A stretch of 64,000 nucleotides of DNA, from positions 284,525,041 to 284,589,040 of the forward strand of contig JAVMKO010000001.1 in the NCBI GenBank assembly GCA_032164245.1, in the 5' to 3' direction. This DNA is from Sternotherus odoratus (taxonomy: Eukaryota; Chordata; Testudines; Kinosternidae). The position numbers and the translations under genes were made by a program. The stretch's first letter is position 1; each line of letters opens with the position of its first letter. Shown in pieces: positions 1 to 10,920 of this stretch. The notes under the pieces were generated by a model that saw only the letters and a list, made by a program, of their open reading frames with translations, had not been told where the DNA came from and did no database searches.

Positions 1-482
1 TTCCATTTTGTGTGTGTGCAACTGATTGTTCCTTCCTAAGTGGAGTACTTTGTATTTATCCTTATTGAATTTCATCCTATTTACTTCAGACCATTTCTCC
101 AGTTTATCAAGATCATTTTGAATTTTAATCCTATCCTCCAAAGCACTTGCAACCCCTCCCAGCTTGGTATCATCTGCAAACTTTATAAGTGTACTCTATA
201 TGCCATTTTCTAAATCACTGATGAAGATATTAAACAGAACCAATCTCTGTGGGACCCCACTCAATAGACTCTTCTAGTTTGACTATGAACCATTGATTAC
301 TACTCTCTGAGAATGGTTTTGCAACCAGTTATGCACCCACCTTATAGTAGCTCCATCTAGGTTGTATTTCCCTAGTTTGTTTATGAGGTCATGCGAGACA
401 ATACCAAAAGCCTTACTAAAGTCAAGAAATATCACATTTATCACTCCCCCTTCTCCCTCTTTATCAAGTCACATCAACAGGA
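1..482 (-). mobile_element. CR1 LINE, inverted 5' segment
   Basis: Antisense CR1 reverse-transcriptase sequence. The complement of 161-184 encodes the CR1 version of the FADDT catalytic box, and the text matches the CR1 consensus familiar from turtles. It is followed head-on by the sense 3' part of the same element (483 onward). The two pieces abut almost exactly in consensus order, which is the signature of a 5' inversion on insertion. No open frame survives. Confidence 0.85.
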
Positions 483-1010
483 TCTGAGGAGCCTACTGGA
501 TCACAAGCTAAAGATGAGTTAACAATGTTACACTGTTGCAACAAAAGCAAAAATCATTCTGGGGTCTATTAGTAGGAGTGTTGTAAGCAAGACACGAGAA
601 ATAATTCTTCTGCTTTACTCTATGCTGTTTAGGCCTCAACTGGAGAATTGTGTCCAGTTCTGGGTGCCACATTTCAGAAAACATGTGGACAACTTGGAGA
701 GATTCCAGAGAAGAGCAACAAAAATGATGGGAAGATTGAAAAAACTGGGTTTGTTTAGTCTGGAGAAGAAATCTGAGAGGGTACATAAGTTTTTCAAGTA
801 CAAAAAAGATTGTTACAAGAAGGAGGGAGACTAATTATTGATCTTAACATCGGAGGATAGGAAAATAAGCAATGGGCTTAAATTACAGCAAAGGAGGTTG
901 CACATTAGGGAAATCTTCTGGTCAAGGTGGTTAAGCACTGGAATAAATTGCCCAGCAAGGTTGAGGAATCTCCTTCACTGGAGATTTTAAGAGCAAGTTA
1001 GACAAATGTG
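483..1010 (+). mobile_element. CR1 LINE 3' part (first piece)
   Basis: Sense CR1 coding a degraded RT C-terminus, seen around 622-760 as a short frame with QLENCVQFWVPHFRKH and ERFQRRATKMM. It then runs into the 3' untranslated region. Stops and indels show it is dead. It is interrupted near 1010 by a transposon-like insert and resumes near 1501. Confidence 0.85.
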
Positions 1011-1500
1011 AGGGGGGTCAGCAAACTATGGCCCACGGACCCATCCTGTCCAGCTCCTGGTTGGGGAGGCTGGTCCCTCTCCCCTCTCCTGCTGTCCTCC
1101 TTTCCCTGCATCCTCAGCACGCCGTGGCTGCGTGCTCTGGCGGATCAGCAAGGTGATGTGTCTGGCTCTGGGTGGCGTGGTAAGGGGTCCAGGGCCTGGA
1201 TGTTGACTAAGGGACAGAGTGTCTTGGGGGGCGGTAAGGGGACAGGGAGCAGAGTGGCTGGCTATCGGGTGGGCTCCTGGGGGGTGATTAGGTTTGCGGG
1301 GGGTGTCTCTGGAGGGGGCAGTCAAGGGACAAGGAGTGGGAGGGGGGCGTTAGATGGGTTGGGAGTTCTGAGGGGTGCAGTAAGTGGCTGGGGGTCAGAT
1401 AGGGGATGGGGCCAGGCTGTTTGGGGAGGCACAGCCTTCTCTACCTGGCCCTCTGTACAGTTTTGCAACACCAATGTGTCCCTTGGGCCAAAATGTTTGC
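1011..1500. mobile_element. hAT-like non-autonomous element inserted in CR1
   Basis: GC-rich insert bounded by imperfect inverted ends. GTCAGCAAACTATGGCCCAC on the left resembles the complement of TTGGGCCAAAATGTTTGCC on the right. The flanking CR1 text is continuous once the block is removed. I could not settle an 8-bp target duplication. The inner sequence resembles the GC-rich core of other hAT elements in this window. Open frames here are compositional. Confidence 0.6.
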
Positions 1501-1594
1501 CTAGATAATACTTTGTCCTGCCGTGAGTGCAGTGGACTGGACAACCTCTCGTTGCCCCCCCAGCCCCCCAAGTCCTATGATTCTATTGCCCTAT
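1501..1594 (+). mobile_element. CR1 LINE 3' terminus (second piece)
   Basis: Continuation of the CR1 3' end after the insert. It ends with CCTATGATTCTATTG, a degenerate form of the ATTCTATG repeat that terminates CR1 elements. Confidence 0.8.
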
Positions 1595-1597
1595 AAA

Positions 1598-1740
1598 AGG
1601 AAATTGTGTGACAATATAGGTCAGTAGGATGCCTAACTATTGAGTTTATTGTAGGCATCGTGGCAAATGAGTTTTAAGGAGGGGTTTGAAGGACAGTAAT
1701 GAGGTAGCTTTGTGGATGTTTACCAGATTACTGTCTTATC
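1598..1740 (+). repeat. Old amniote interspersed repeat fragment
   Basis: Contains TTGTAGGCATCGTGGCA and TTTTAAGGAGGGGTTTGAAG, which are shared with 54095-54145 in this window. The family looks like an ancient LINE or SINE tail common in reptiles and birds. I do not name the subfamily. Confidence 0.6.
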
Positions 1741-3329
1741 AGTTCTCACTGCTGCTATTGGGAATCCTATAGGGAGCAGTGAAACTCTCATAAAGCAGAA
1801 TGAGATTGACCTGATTCTTGGGAAAGCTCTGAGCAGTAGTAACAGAGGCAAGCACTGGGACTGTTAATTGGAAGGAAGGAATCAACCATGGAGACTGGGG
1901 AAGACTAAGGAGGGCAGAGAGAAAACATATGCTCTGTCTTCTGGGAGGCAGAAAACTCTGGGGCGGAAGGGAGGAAATTCCTTCTCACTGTATTAAATTT
2001 GTGAGAGTTAACCCAAATTTTCTCCAGCAGCAGGGACACATGCAATAATTTCCTGACTTCACACAATGGGGAAAGAGGGGTATAAAGAAATCCTCCCTTT
2101 CACAATGCCCTATAGGCTTGAAGAAGGTGTACTGAGTTGAACGCCAGAAGACTGTGTTCCAATTCCGATTCTTCAGCAGACTGCTGTTAATATTTAGTGT
2201 CCTTCACAAATCCTATTGTAAACCAAGGTCTCGAACTGAAACTTTTGGTGATAACGATCATTCACTCGTATCCACAGGGGAGTTCAGTGCCTGCAGACAA
2301 CCAAATTAGGGGAGCACTTACGAAAGTAACTTGCAATCCCGCAACCTTTAGAGCACGCTCTGCTCCCAAATTTATAGGGAGGAGGTAAAATGCCGAGTGA
2401 TTGGGGGGTAGGGAAGAGAAGAGGGAACAAACTGGTAAAAGAGTATGTGTCCGGGGAGTAGAGGGTATGTAATGTTGGTCTGCTAAACTTTTCATTTCTT
2501 GCCTTTGTGGGGTTTATTTATTTATTTATTTATTTAAACAATGAAGTGGTATTGGACACTTTCACTTTTCTTACTGTTCTGTGAATTTTCAAATCTGGGG
2601 TGATGTGTTCCCTTGTGACTATAAAATGTGACTGCTTGTCATGATTCTGGTTAAATCCCACAAAGTATTCATTAACCAAGTACTTGACAGTAGTAGTCAC
2701 TGCATGGCTTACTCATTATCCAGGTGTTGTGGAACTGAATATGGCTCGTCTATTTTCTCTTCATAAGAATACTCTGTGAGGCCCTGAAAATCTGGCTGCT
2801 TCATTTCCATTGACGTGAATGCACAAGCTATGACAGTGAGGGGGAAAGGGGCATTCACAATTCATCCTTACTTTATAATCAATACAAACTAAAAATGTTC
2901 TAAGAGCCTGCATTACTTGTGTAGAAGGTCACTAAGCATGAACAGTTGATTTTACACCAATAGAGTCTTCAAGGGAAAACTTGAAATAAGGCACAGTTAT
3001 GGAAGAAGACCCTGTGCTCTATCAGTACTTTGGAAAGTCTTTGAAGTACACAAAGGGACCTTAAACATAAACTGGCATTTTCTTGCATTTGGTGCAGCAA
3101 AATAGAATAGGATGGAAACTTGCAAAGCCGTGAGTATAAATAACTGCATGTCTTACATTGAAAGTTCTATCATTTTCCATGGTCTAATCTAACGTCATCA
3201 GACAGTTAACCTATGTGATTAGTAAAATATTACACTTACTATAAAATAAGTGGCAGATGACTTCTTGGAGGTTGCTTTTGAAAATGTGACCTGAGGTGAC
3301 TTCTTTGTGATTGATTTGGAGCTTGATCG
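1741..3329. other. No gene recognised; short (TTTA)n tract
   Basis: AT-rich sequence without a credible exon. A TTTA microsatellite lies at about 2516-2537. The 2110-2200 part faintly resembles a decayed MIR but is too weak to call. Confidence 0.5.
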
Positions 3330-3337
3330 CTTTAAAC

Positions 3338-4239
3338 CAGTGATCACCAACCGATAGATGATTTGGTGGTCGATCCTGAGCCTCTGAGTGATATCTGGCT
3401 GCTAAAAGTCCGGTGGTGCAGTGGGGCTAAGGCAGGCTCTCTGCCTGCCCTGACCCTGCATCACTCCTGGAAGTGGCTATCACGCCCCTGAGGCACCTGG
3501 CGGGGGGCAGGGGCACATGGCTCTGGATGCTGCTCCCACCTGCAAGAACCACCCCCGCAGCTCCCATTGGGCGCACTTCCCTGTTCCTGGCCATTGGGAG
3601 CTGAGGGGTGGTGCTCACAGGCAGGAACAGTGCGGGGAGCCACATGGCCCCCCTCCAGCAGCTGCAGATCCATGCTAGCTACTTCTGGGAGTGGCATGGG
3701 GCCGGGGCAGGCAGGGAGCCTGTCTTAACTTGCGTGGCTGGTGGCACAGCAGGGCTAGGTGCTGCCTGGCAGGAGTCTGCACCCCAACTCCCAGCCCTGA
3801 GCCCCCTCCTGAAGCCAGCACCCTGAAGCCCCTCCTGCACCAGACCCCTCCTGGAGCCAGCACCCCATTCCTCCTCCTGAGCTCCCTCCCACACCCCAAC
3901 TCCCAGCCCTGAGCCTCCTCCCAGAACCAGTACTCCCTTCTGCATCCCAACACTTTGCCCCAACCCATAGTCCCCCCTGCACCCCAACCCTCAGGCTCAG
4001 TCCAAGCCCCTTCCCACATGCTGAACCCCTCGGCCCCAGCCCAGAGCCTGTATCCCCTCCTGCATCCCAACCCACTGCCCCAGCCCAGTGAAAGTGAGTG
4101 AGGGTGGGAGAGTGAGCAGTGGAGGGGGGGGGGGTGATGGAGTGACTGGCACGGGGCTTCAGGGGAGGGGCAGGATAGATCCTGAGTTGCACTTAAGTTC
4201 AAAAAGTGATCTTGTGCATAAAAAGGTTGGACACCACTG
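3338..4239. mobile_element. hAT non-autonomous element (family A) with 8-bp TSD
   Basis: Ends CAGTGATCACCAACC and GGTTGGACACCACTG form imperfect inverted repeats. The flanks carry CTTTAAAC (3330-3337) and CTTTAAAT (4240-4247), an 8-bp target duplication with one difference, as hAT elements make. The 900-bp GC-rich interior encodes no transposase. All four long frames inside it are products of C/G richness. Its core resembles the core of the TAGGGTTGCC-ended elements at 20877, 27385 and 54748. Confidence 0.85.
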
Positions 4240-4247
4240 CTTTAAAT

Positions 4248-4689
4248 CCTAACTGATTTGAATAATCTCATTTGAGGCCAGAGATATGTGCCCCCTATTT
4301 TATATAGATTTGCCATACAACCTAAACCTATGAAATACTTTACAACATTGAAAATATTTACATAGTTGAGAAGCTTCTTAAAAAATTCATATCAAGAATG
4401 AAATAAAATCCTGGGTAAAGATAGGATGTAATGTGCATTAGCTGAGCTAATCTTCGGATAAGAAACTAAACAGAGCTCTCTGCCCCCCTGTAGTAGCTTC
4501 CCAAGCAAAAGTCGTGTGGATGGTTCAGTTTGTCATGTGTCTTCATTAACCTTTTCATTTATATGACACTATATATAATATAACACAGGCTAAAAGTGGG
4601 CCGGTACGGCATAATGGTAAGAAAGTGGCCAAAGCATTCAGTACCAGCTTACTTTCACCTCTTTTTTTTCCTGCATAACAGCTTAAATG
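4248..4689. other. No feature recognised
   Basis: AT-rich unique-looking sequence between the hAT element and the inverted duplication. No exon, RNA gene or repeat end was seen. Confidence 0.5.
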
Positions 4690-5988
4690 CAGCTAATAAA
4701 AGCCTGAAAAGTGAAAACTCACTTTCCCAGTTCTCTCCTCTCTCTGGCCAGGCTGTGGAAGATGGCTGGGCTTGGTGCTTCACCCCCACCTCGCACTCGG
4801 CAAAGGAATTTTGCTAAAGCAACGCAAGAATCCCAGGGAAAGCAATTCACCTGATAGACAAAACCACAAAGAGATTGGAGGGAAAACTGGATATTCAGGG
4901 AAATTATTGTGCTACCTTGTAAAGAAAAGTGTCCAGTCCACCCTATTTAGACATTTAATTAAACACCTGAAATGCCATTAGGACATATGAGCGCGATCTC
5001 AGATCTTTCTGTTTTGATTCAGTGTCCTGGGGAGGCTGAAATTGATAAAATTTTCTCTAAGGGTATCTCTATACTGCCCATCATATCAGCGGGCAGTGAT
5101 CAATCCAGCGGGGATCATTTTATCGCATCCAGTTTAGACGCGATAAATTGACCCCCGAGTGCCTCCCTACAACTCCTGTACTCCACCACCGCAAAAGGCA
5201 CAGGCAGAGTTGACAGGGGAGCGGCAGCAGTCGACTCACCGCAGTGAAGACACCACGGTGAGTAGATCTAAGTACGTCGACTTCAGCTATGTTATTAGTG
5301 TAACTGAAGTTGCATAACTTAGGTTGATTTTTTTTCTCCCCTTTCCCCCAGTGTAGACCAGGCCTAGGTATCTTGTATATTTCATGAAGGCTATTCTAGT
5401 TGTCCTTCGTTCACTTCTCGTTCACCCTACCACTAGCCACCCATTGGTGTGGCCCCTGCGCCCTTTTATGTGACTGGGAGATTAAACAATCTGTTAACTT
5501 GCTAGGAAATAGTGCCCTGCCCAGACCCGCCTTGGCAGGCATGGTGCAATGCAGCCCCTTGCCCTCCTCCCATTGGCTGGCTGTGGTTTTTTGCCTCAGT
5601 TACTTATGCCTTGGCGGACCCAGCCCAGCATCGGTTGCAGAGGCAGCTGTTGGCTCTCTGGAGGCAGTAGCCAGTGAGGGCAAGTTGTTGGGGTTGTCGT
5701 CGGTTGGTGATAACTGCATTGTGACATACACATACATACTGTCCTTGTGCAAACAAGCGGCCACCCATTCCAGTGGCCTAGGTGCATTCTCCAGGCATCC
5801 TGCCCAGTACTCTGGAGTGGGGAGGGTGCTGACGCCCTTTTGAGGGGTGAAGGGAGACCGTGTTTCCGCAGCTAACACCTGGGGAACCTCTGCAAGGGGC
5901 AAGGTCTGACTGGGCACTGCCAGCGTATTTACTGGTGCCCAGCTTCAAGGTAACTGCTTAATGGTGTCCCTAGGAAAACTTCCAGCCA
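4690..5988 (+). repeat. Left arm of a large inverted duplication
   Basis: Read forward, this arm matches the reverse complement of 7139-8440. The outer limit is at AATAAAAGCCTGA and the inner limit near CAGCTTCAAGGTAAC. Shared landmarks include CTCCCATTGGCTGGC-type sequence, TGTTAACTTGCTAGGAAA, and the stretch ending in ATATTTCATGAAGG. A Harbinger-type MITE (5061-5364) sits only in this arm, so it arrived after the duplication or in one of two dispersed copies. The 147-codon frame at 5400-5843 has no recognisable domain and its mirror in the other arm is disrupted, so I do not call it a gene. Confidence 0.8.
5061..5364. mobile_element. PIF/Harbinger-type MITE
   Basis: Starts GGGTATCTCTATACTGCC and ends CCAGTGTAGACCAGGCC, with TAA on the left and TAG on the right as a 3-bp target site. 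The mirror arm at 7139-8440 lacks it, so the empty site can be compared directly. Related copies are at 25297-25568 and 52226-52495. Confidence 0.75.
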
Positions 5989-7138
5989 CAGCAGCTACTG
6001 CTCTGCCAGGCTGCAGGAGGGAGGGGAGGAGACGGAGGTCTGGGGGCAGCATGTGGCAGCAACATACACAGCGATGGGGGGGTGGAGGCTATGGAAACCC
6101 ATAGCAAAGCAAAGCCAACCCAATCCCCCAGTTCAGCGCATGGAACGTATGAGCAGGAGCAAGAAAGGGGCAGCCATAGGAGGGACTTGGAGAAACTTGG
6201 TGTGCTTTGCAGCTCAATTCAAGTCCGGAGGAGATGTAAGTGACCTCATAATTGCATCTCTACTGGCTTTCAAAAAAATGAGTCAAGTTTCCATAGAGAG
6301 TAGTCGATTCATTGACAAGTACTGTAATTTTTGACTTATTGTCGATTTTTTTGTTGACAATTCTTTTTCATTTCAGTGGATATATGATAGAGTATGTCTT
6401 CACAAACTGTTCTTCTATGCAACAAATGCTCCACTTCAATTCTGTTGATTTGCTGTAAGTCAATGAGGCTCATCTGTGACTGAGTGGTCGATTTTTGTTT
6501 TGGCAATGTTGTAGGCTGTTTGGAATACATGAGCAGTGTTTTCAAGTGCCTCTTCTTCACTTTTAGCATTCAGATTAAGAAGATTTTTTCTTTTTTAGCC
6601 ATAGCTTGAATTTTTTTCACCCTCCATGTGAGCTGCAGATTTATGTTCATTTATTTTTTTGCGATGGGAGGACAGCTCTGTCTTTATTCTTTCTATACAA
6701 GGACATTTCACCAAGAGGCCAAGTTTTGCAAAGGTGCAGAAGTGTCAGCTTTTTTCCCTGCGGGTGACTAGTTTCAGCTTCTTCATTTGTTGCTGCTCTT
6801 TTTGACTGACAATCCCCCATTTCCTCACTTTCACATTTAAACATACATGTTCAACAGACCCTAACAGGTATCTTAGGTAGTATTTTTTCCACTTACTGTC
6901 CTCCTACTGTAAATTGTGCACCTGACAAAACTTGACCAATAAGAAGCAAGCACATGCAGTTACCATTTGGCAGTATAGCATTCAAAACCTAACAGTCAGA
7001 ACTACTATGTGAACATCTTCCTGTGAAAACAAAATTATCTGGTCTTGTTTGAAAGATCTAGATCTACCTCTCTGATCCATATATGTTCTACATGTGTGTG
7101 ATAAATAATTTCAAAACTAGCTTTTCATTGTAGGACCA
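5989..7138. other. Spacer of the inverted duplication
   Basis: About 1.15 kb between the arms. The left third is GC-rich and the rest is AT-rich. Short minus-strand frames at 6336-6569 and 6647-6844 look charged and lysine-rich but carry no motif I can assign. They could be traces of a transposase or simply AT-rich noise. Confidence 0.4.
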
Positions 7139-8440
7139 ACAGCCCTCCTGGGGCAGGACACCATTGAGCAGCAGCCCAAAAGCTGGGCCCTACAGTGCGC
7201 TGGCGATGCCCAGCCGGATCATGCCTCTTGCAGAAGTTCCTGAGGCGTTAACTGCAGAGGTGTTTTCCACCCCTCAAAAGGGCACCAGCGCCCTCCCCAT
7301 TCCAGAGTCCCGGGCTGGACACCTGGAGAACGTGCCTGGTCATTGGAATGGGTGGCTGCTGGCTTGCACAAGGACAGTGTGTATGTGTCACAATGCTGCT
7401 GTGCCCGGAGCTGGGCTGGGTCTGCCAAGGAGTGAGTAACTGAGGCAAAAGCCACAGTCCGCCAGCCAGTGGGGAGGCAAGGGGGTATGCTGCACCATGC
7501 CTGCCAGTGCCATGCCCGCCACATAGACCCTCCCTGTTTCCTAGCAAGTTAACAGATCTCAAGGATTGTTTCATCTCTCAGGCGCATAAAAGGGTTTTGG
7601 GGGCACCAGTGGGTGGCTAGTGGTAGGGTGAAGGAGAAGTGAATGAAGGACAACTAGAATATGCCTTCATGAAATATACAAGATACTTAGAGAAAATTTT
7701 GTGAATTTCAGCCTCCCCAGGACACTGACACAAAACAGGAAGAGATCTGAGATCGCGCCCGTATGTCCTAACAACATTTCAGGAGTTTAACTCGATATCT
7801 AAATAGGGTGGAATGGAAATTTTTTTCTTTCAAAGGCAGCACAATAATTTCCCTAAATATCCAGTTTCCCTCTCCAATCTAATTGTGGTTTTGTCTATCA
7901 GGCTAATTGCTTTCCCTGTGATTCTTGCCTTGCTTTAGCAAAATTCCTTTGTGCTATGATGATCAGGGGTTATTTTTGGCACTTTCCCACCATGTTCTCC
8001 ATTTTTTAAAAAACAAACAAACATTTCAACGAGGATCTGCAAGCAATTTGGGCATCATGTCCATCCTCTGATGGGGAGGGATAGACTTGCACTTAGAATC
8101 GGGGACCATTTCAGAGTTCATTTATTTATTGGATCCCAGGCAGAAAAAAAACACCCCTTGGTCACACTAACAACTGTGAAATAAACAAGGATGGCAGAAA
8201 TGACCCTTAATCCTGTGGTTTGAACTGCGGGCAGTGCTGAGTTTAAGCTGTTATGCAGGTGCCCTGGGCTTCTCTGCCAGCCAGTTCTCCTCCCCACCTC
8301 CCCGCCGCAAGCTGGACAGGAGCCACAGCTGGGTGCGAGGTGGGGGTATAATGCCAAGCCCACCTGCCTTCCGCAGCCTGGCCAGAGGAGGAGGGAAGAG
8401 AGAAATGGGGCAGAGTGAGTTTTCACTTGTCAGGCTTTTA
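7139..8440 (-). repeat. Right arm of a large inverted duplication
   Basis: Reverse complement of the 4690-5988 arm. It carries about 375 bp (7955-8328) that the left arm lacks, where the left arm reads directly from GCAAAGGAATTTTGC into CTCGCACTC. Either the left arm has a deletion or this arm has an insertion. Identity looks moderate, perhaps 80-90 percent by eye, with many small indels, so the duplication is not recent. Confidence 0.8.
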
Positions 8441-8480
8441 TTCCAAAGCTAAAGTTTTTTATTAGAGACTGTATTTGTGG

Positions 8481-8607
8481 TAGGGTGACCAGATGTCCTG
8501 ATTTTATAGGAACAATCCCGATATTTGGGGCTTTTTCTTATATAGGCTCCTATTACCCCCACACCTCCTGTCCCGATTTTTCACCCTTGCTATATCTAAT
8601 CACTCTA
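8481..8607 (+). mobile_element. Short hAT-type MITE (family C)
   Basis: Starts TAGGGTGACCAGATGTCC and ends in a decayed inverted copy, AATCACTCTA. Flanks ATTTGTGG (8473-8480) and ATTGATGG (8608-8615) look like an aged 8-bp duplication. A cleaner copy lies at 10030-10151 in the opposite orientation. Confidence 0.8.
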
Positions 8608-8615
8608 ATTGATGG

Positions 8616-8949
8616 TGGTAGCTTAAATTTCTACATCAGTCAGGCAAAGGGATCCATGAAGGTAAGTGTGTCTGAGAAGTGGGTTGCTTCCAATACAACT
8701 CGTACCTGTAAGAAACGTAAATTACTTTTACCCCTGTCTAGAACGCACAAAGGTCAGGATGCTGCCTTGAAGGACAATGTAAGACAAATATGCTACTCTG
8801 TACAATAACTATGAAGGGGAGAGTTAAGAGGATGAGACTTTAAGCTCCATGAAAATCAACCTGAGCAGGCTTCATGAAAGAAGAGGGTTGTGGGGAGGGC
8901 TGGGGAATGTTTGGGGGAATCATATTTTAAGAATACAGAGAGGCTGTGG
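8616..8949. other. No feature recognised
   Basis: No exon, RNA or repeat boundary seen. Confidence 0.5.
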
Positions 8950-9431
8950 GGCATGTGGGGACTCCCTTTAGTATAGGATGCAGTGTGAAACAAGGGACAA
9001 AACTGAGTGATAGTGACATAAATAGCTCCTTAGGTACCCAACACCGTGGGTGATGTATGTTGGGATCAGAGCTACACAAACAACTGATATTTTCTTAAGC
9101 ACTGGTAATCCTAAAAAAATCTTCAGGGAGAAAGCCCTGGGGACACTTTTCTAGTCCTGGGCTAGCTCTCAGTCCAAGCCTTCCCAGAAGGGGATGAGGA
9201 CTGAGCCCAGAGAGAGGGCTAAAAACATTAACAAGGATACAGGGACTGGCCCTGTTGGACCTTTTTACCCTGGAAGGGGTTAATTCATCCATTTTTAAAT
9301 TGTGTGACTTTAGTCAGGGGGCTGAGCCACTGAAGAGGGCAACAGCTGATTGGGGGCACTGCGAGCAGAGAGGGGACAGGTTTGCAGCCAGCCGACGAGG
9401 TACTCACGAGAGGTGAGTGCACCTCGTTACA
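8950..9431 (-). mobile_element. Possible LTR fragment
   Basis: Read on the minus strand the block begins TGTAACGAGGTGCACTCACC, a plausible LTR start. It resembles repeated LTR-like DNA I associate with turtle genomes. A small palindrome at 9399-9428 lies at this edge. No target duplication or partner LTR was found and the other boundary is uncertain. Confidence 0.35.
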
Positions 9432-10021
9432 GAGACACACGCTCCAATATATTAAATGTATGAAAACTGTATTTCAGATTAGTTACTTTCCTGATCAGGT
9501 CTACTTTCTTAAATCATTCTGTTCATCAGAATAGTAGATGACTTCTCAGCCTTCTTCCTCTATCTTCCTTTCCCCCCATAAACCATACATTTTAATTTTT
9601 AACAAGTACTAGCTCCCCAAACTGTAATTTATTTTGGTTGCCCTTCTTAACGTCTCATTTCAGCAACATCTTATTTTTGGGGTGTGTGCACATGTGGGCA
9701 TGCGTGCAGATTACAGCATTTGCTTGATAGGGAATATGGTAGTTAAATTAGTATAGGACGTTGATTACAGTGACCCTTTGACTGAATCTTATGATACAAG
9801 GTTTGTTCTCATCCACTGCTCAGGATCAAAATCCTGTCCTATCCTCTGCTTCCCCAATTCCAGAAAATTTGTGGTAAAGGGAGTGGATCAAGCATGGTTC
9901 TACATGGGCAGTAGTCAAATCAAAGAACATGCCATTTGTTGGATAACTATATGGCATCTTGTATGGGAGAGAAGACAGTGTCAAGCTTCCCCGTGCACTG
10001 TCAGGTACAGATAATGCAGGT
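9432..10021. other. No feature recognised
   Basis: AT-rich sequence. Short frames here have no recognisable content. Confidence 0.5.
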
Positions 10022-10029
10022 GTGCTTGT

Positions 10030-10151
10030 TAGGGTGACCAGACAGCAAATGTGAAATCAGGACAGGGGATGGGGTGTAATAGGAGCGTATATAAGAAAAA
10101 GACCTAAAAATTGGGACTGTCCCTATAAAATCGGGACATCTGGTCACCCTA
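10030..10151 (-). mobile_element. Short hAT-type MITE (family C) with perfect 8-bp TSD
   Basis: A 122-bp element with termini TAGGGTGACCAGA and TCTGGTCACCCTA. It is flanked by GTGCTTGT at 10022-10029 and 10152-10159, an exact 8-bp duplication diagnostic of hAT insertion. It lacks coding capacity. Relatives lie at 8481 and 41047. Confidence 0.92.
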
Positions 10152-10159
10152 GTGCTTGT

Positions 10160-10815
10160 CTTCAGCTCTGAGGAAATAACACCTGCATCAGTATCCATTA
10201 AAACATTGAAAGAATATTCATATGATCCACCAAACTGATAAGATATTGAAGCAGCAACTGTAACTTCTTATAAGCAGCTAATTGGCCACTTCTACTTGCT
10301 ATTTTAATCTCCGTCTTTCCTCAGAGTAGAATCAAAAGGGAAATTTCATCCGGTGTGATGATTTGGCTTTGCAAAGTAGGAAATATTTTATAATTTTCAT
10401 GGCATAAACAGAATGAGTAAATCTTCATTTTGTCCGTGGATAGTAAAATAATTCATAACCACATATGAACAGTTCCAAAGGTGACAAGGAAATTAGTAGA
10501 TCTAACAGATTGCAGTTGTACATAGAGCAGTTTATGAAAAAAAGACTTGTAAATATTAATGTGAGGATTAAAGATTAAATGAATGATACAGCTTCATGGT
10601 CTGGTGGCTTGAACTACTTACAACTTCTCTCCCCCCCTCCTGTTATCCCCCTTAATTCCTTTACCTCTCTGGGCACTTCTAAATTTTAGTTTTTAATTTA
10701 AATGGTCCGAGTTTGGGACTAAACTTCATATTTTCTTTAAATAGTTGCTTTTTTGCTTTTACAGCAGGCCCCAACCTGGCTCAGGCCCTCACTCTGCCAA
10801 CCAGTGTACACACAG
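10160..10815. other. No feature recognised
   Basis: AT-rich with scattered homopolymers. No exon signal. Confidence 0.5.
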
Positions 10816-10823
10816 AGTAAATG

Positions 10824-10912
10824 AGGTAACAAAGTCCTGTGGCACCTTAAAGACTAACTATAAAGTTTTGAAGCATAAGCTTTCGTGGGCTAATACCCAT
10901 TTCGTCGGATGC
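10824..10912 (+). mobile_element. Short SINE-like retroposon with direct repeats
   Basis: An 89-bp unit running from AGGTAACAAAGTCCTGTGG to TTCGTCGGATGC. It is flanked by AGTAAATG at 10816-10823 and 10913-10920. Copies of this family at 23014, 32621, 41552 and 61890 share the GCACCTTAAAGACTAAC and AAGCTTTCGTGGGCT blocks. Target duplications of 8-12 bp suggest LINE-type insertion rather than a cut-and-paste transposon. Confidence 0.75.
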
Positions 10913-10920
10913 AGTAAATG

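Noticed and set aside
6336..6844. Minus-strand frames in the inverted-duplication spacer as a transposase
   Set aside because: Charged but without DDE, zinc-finger or dimerisation motifs, and AT-rich DNA gives such frames by chance.
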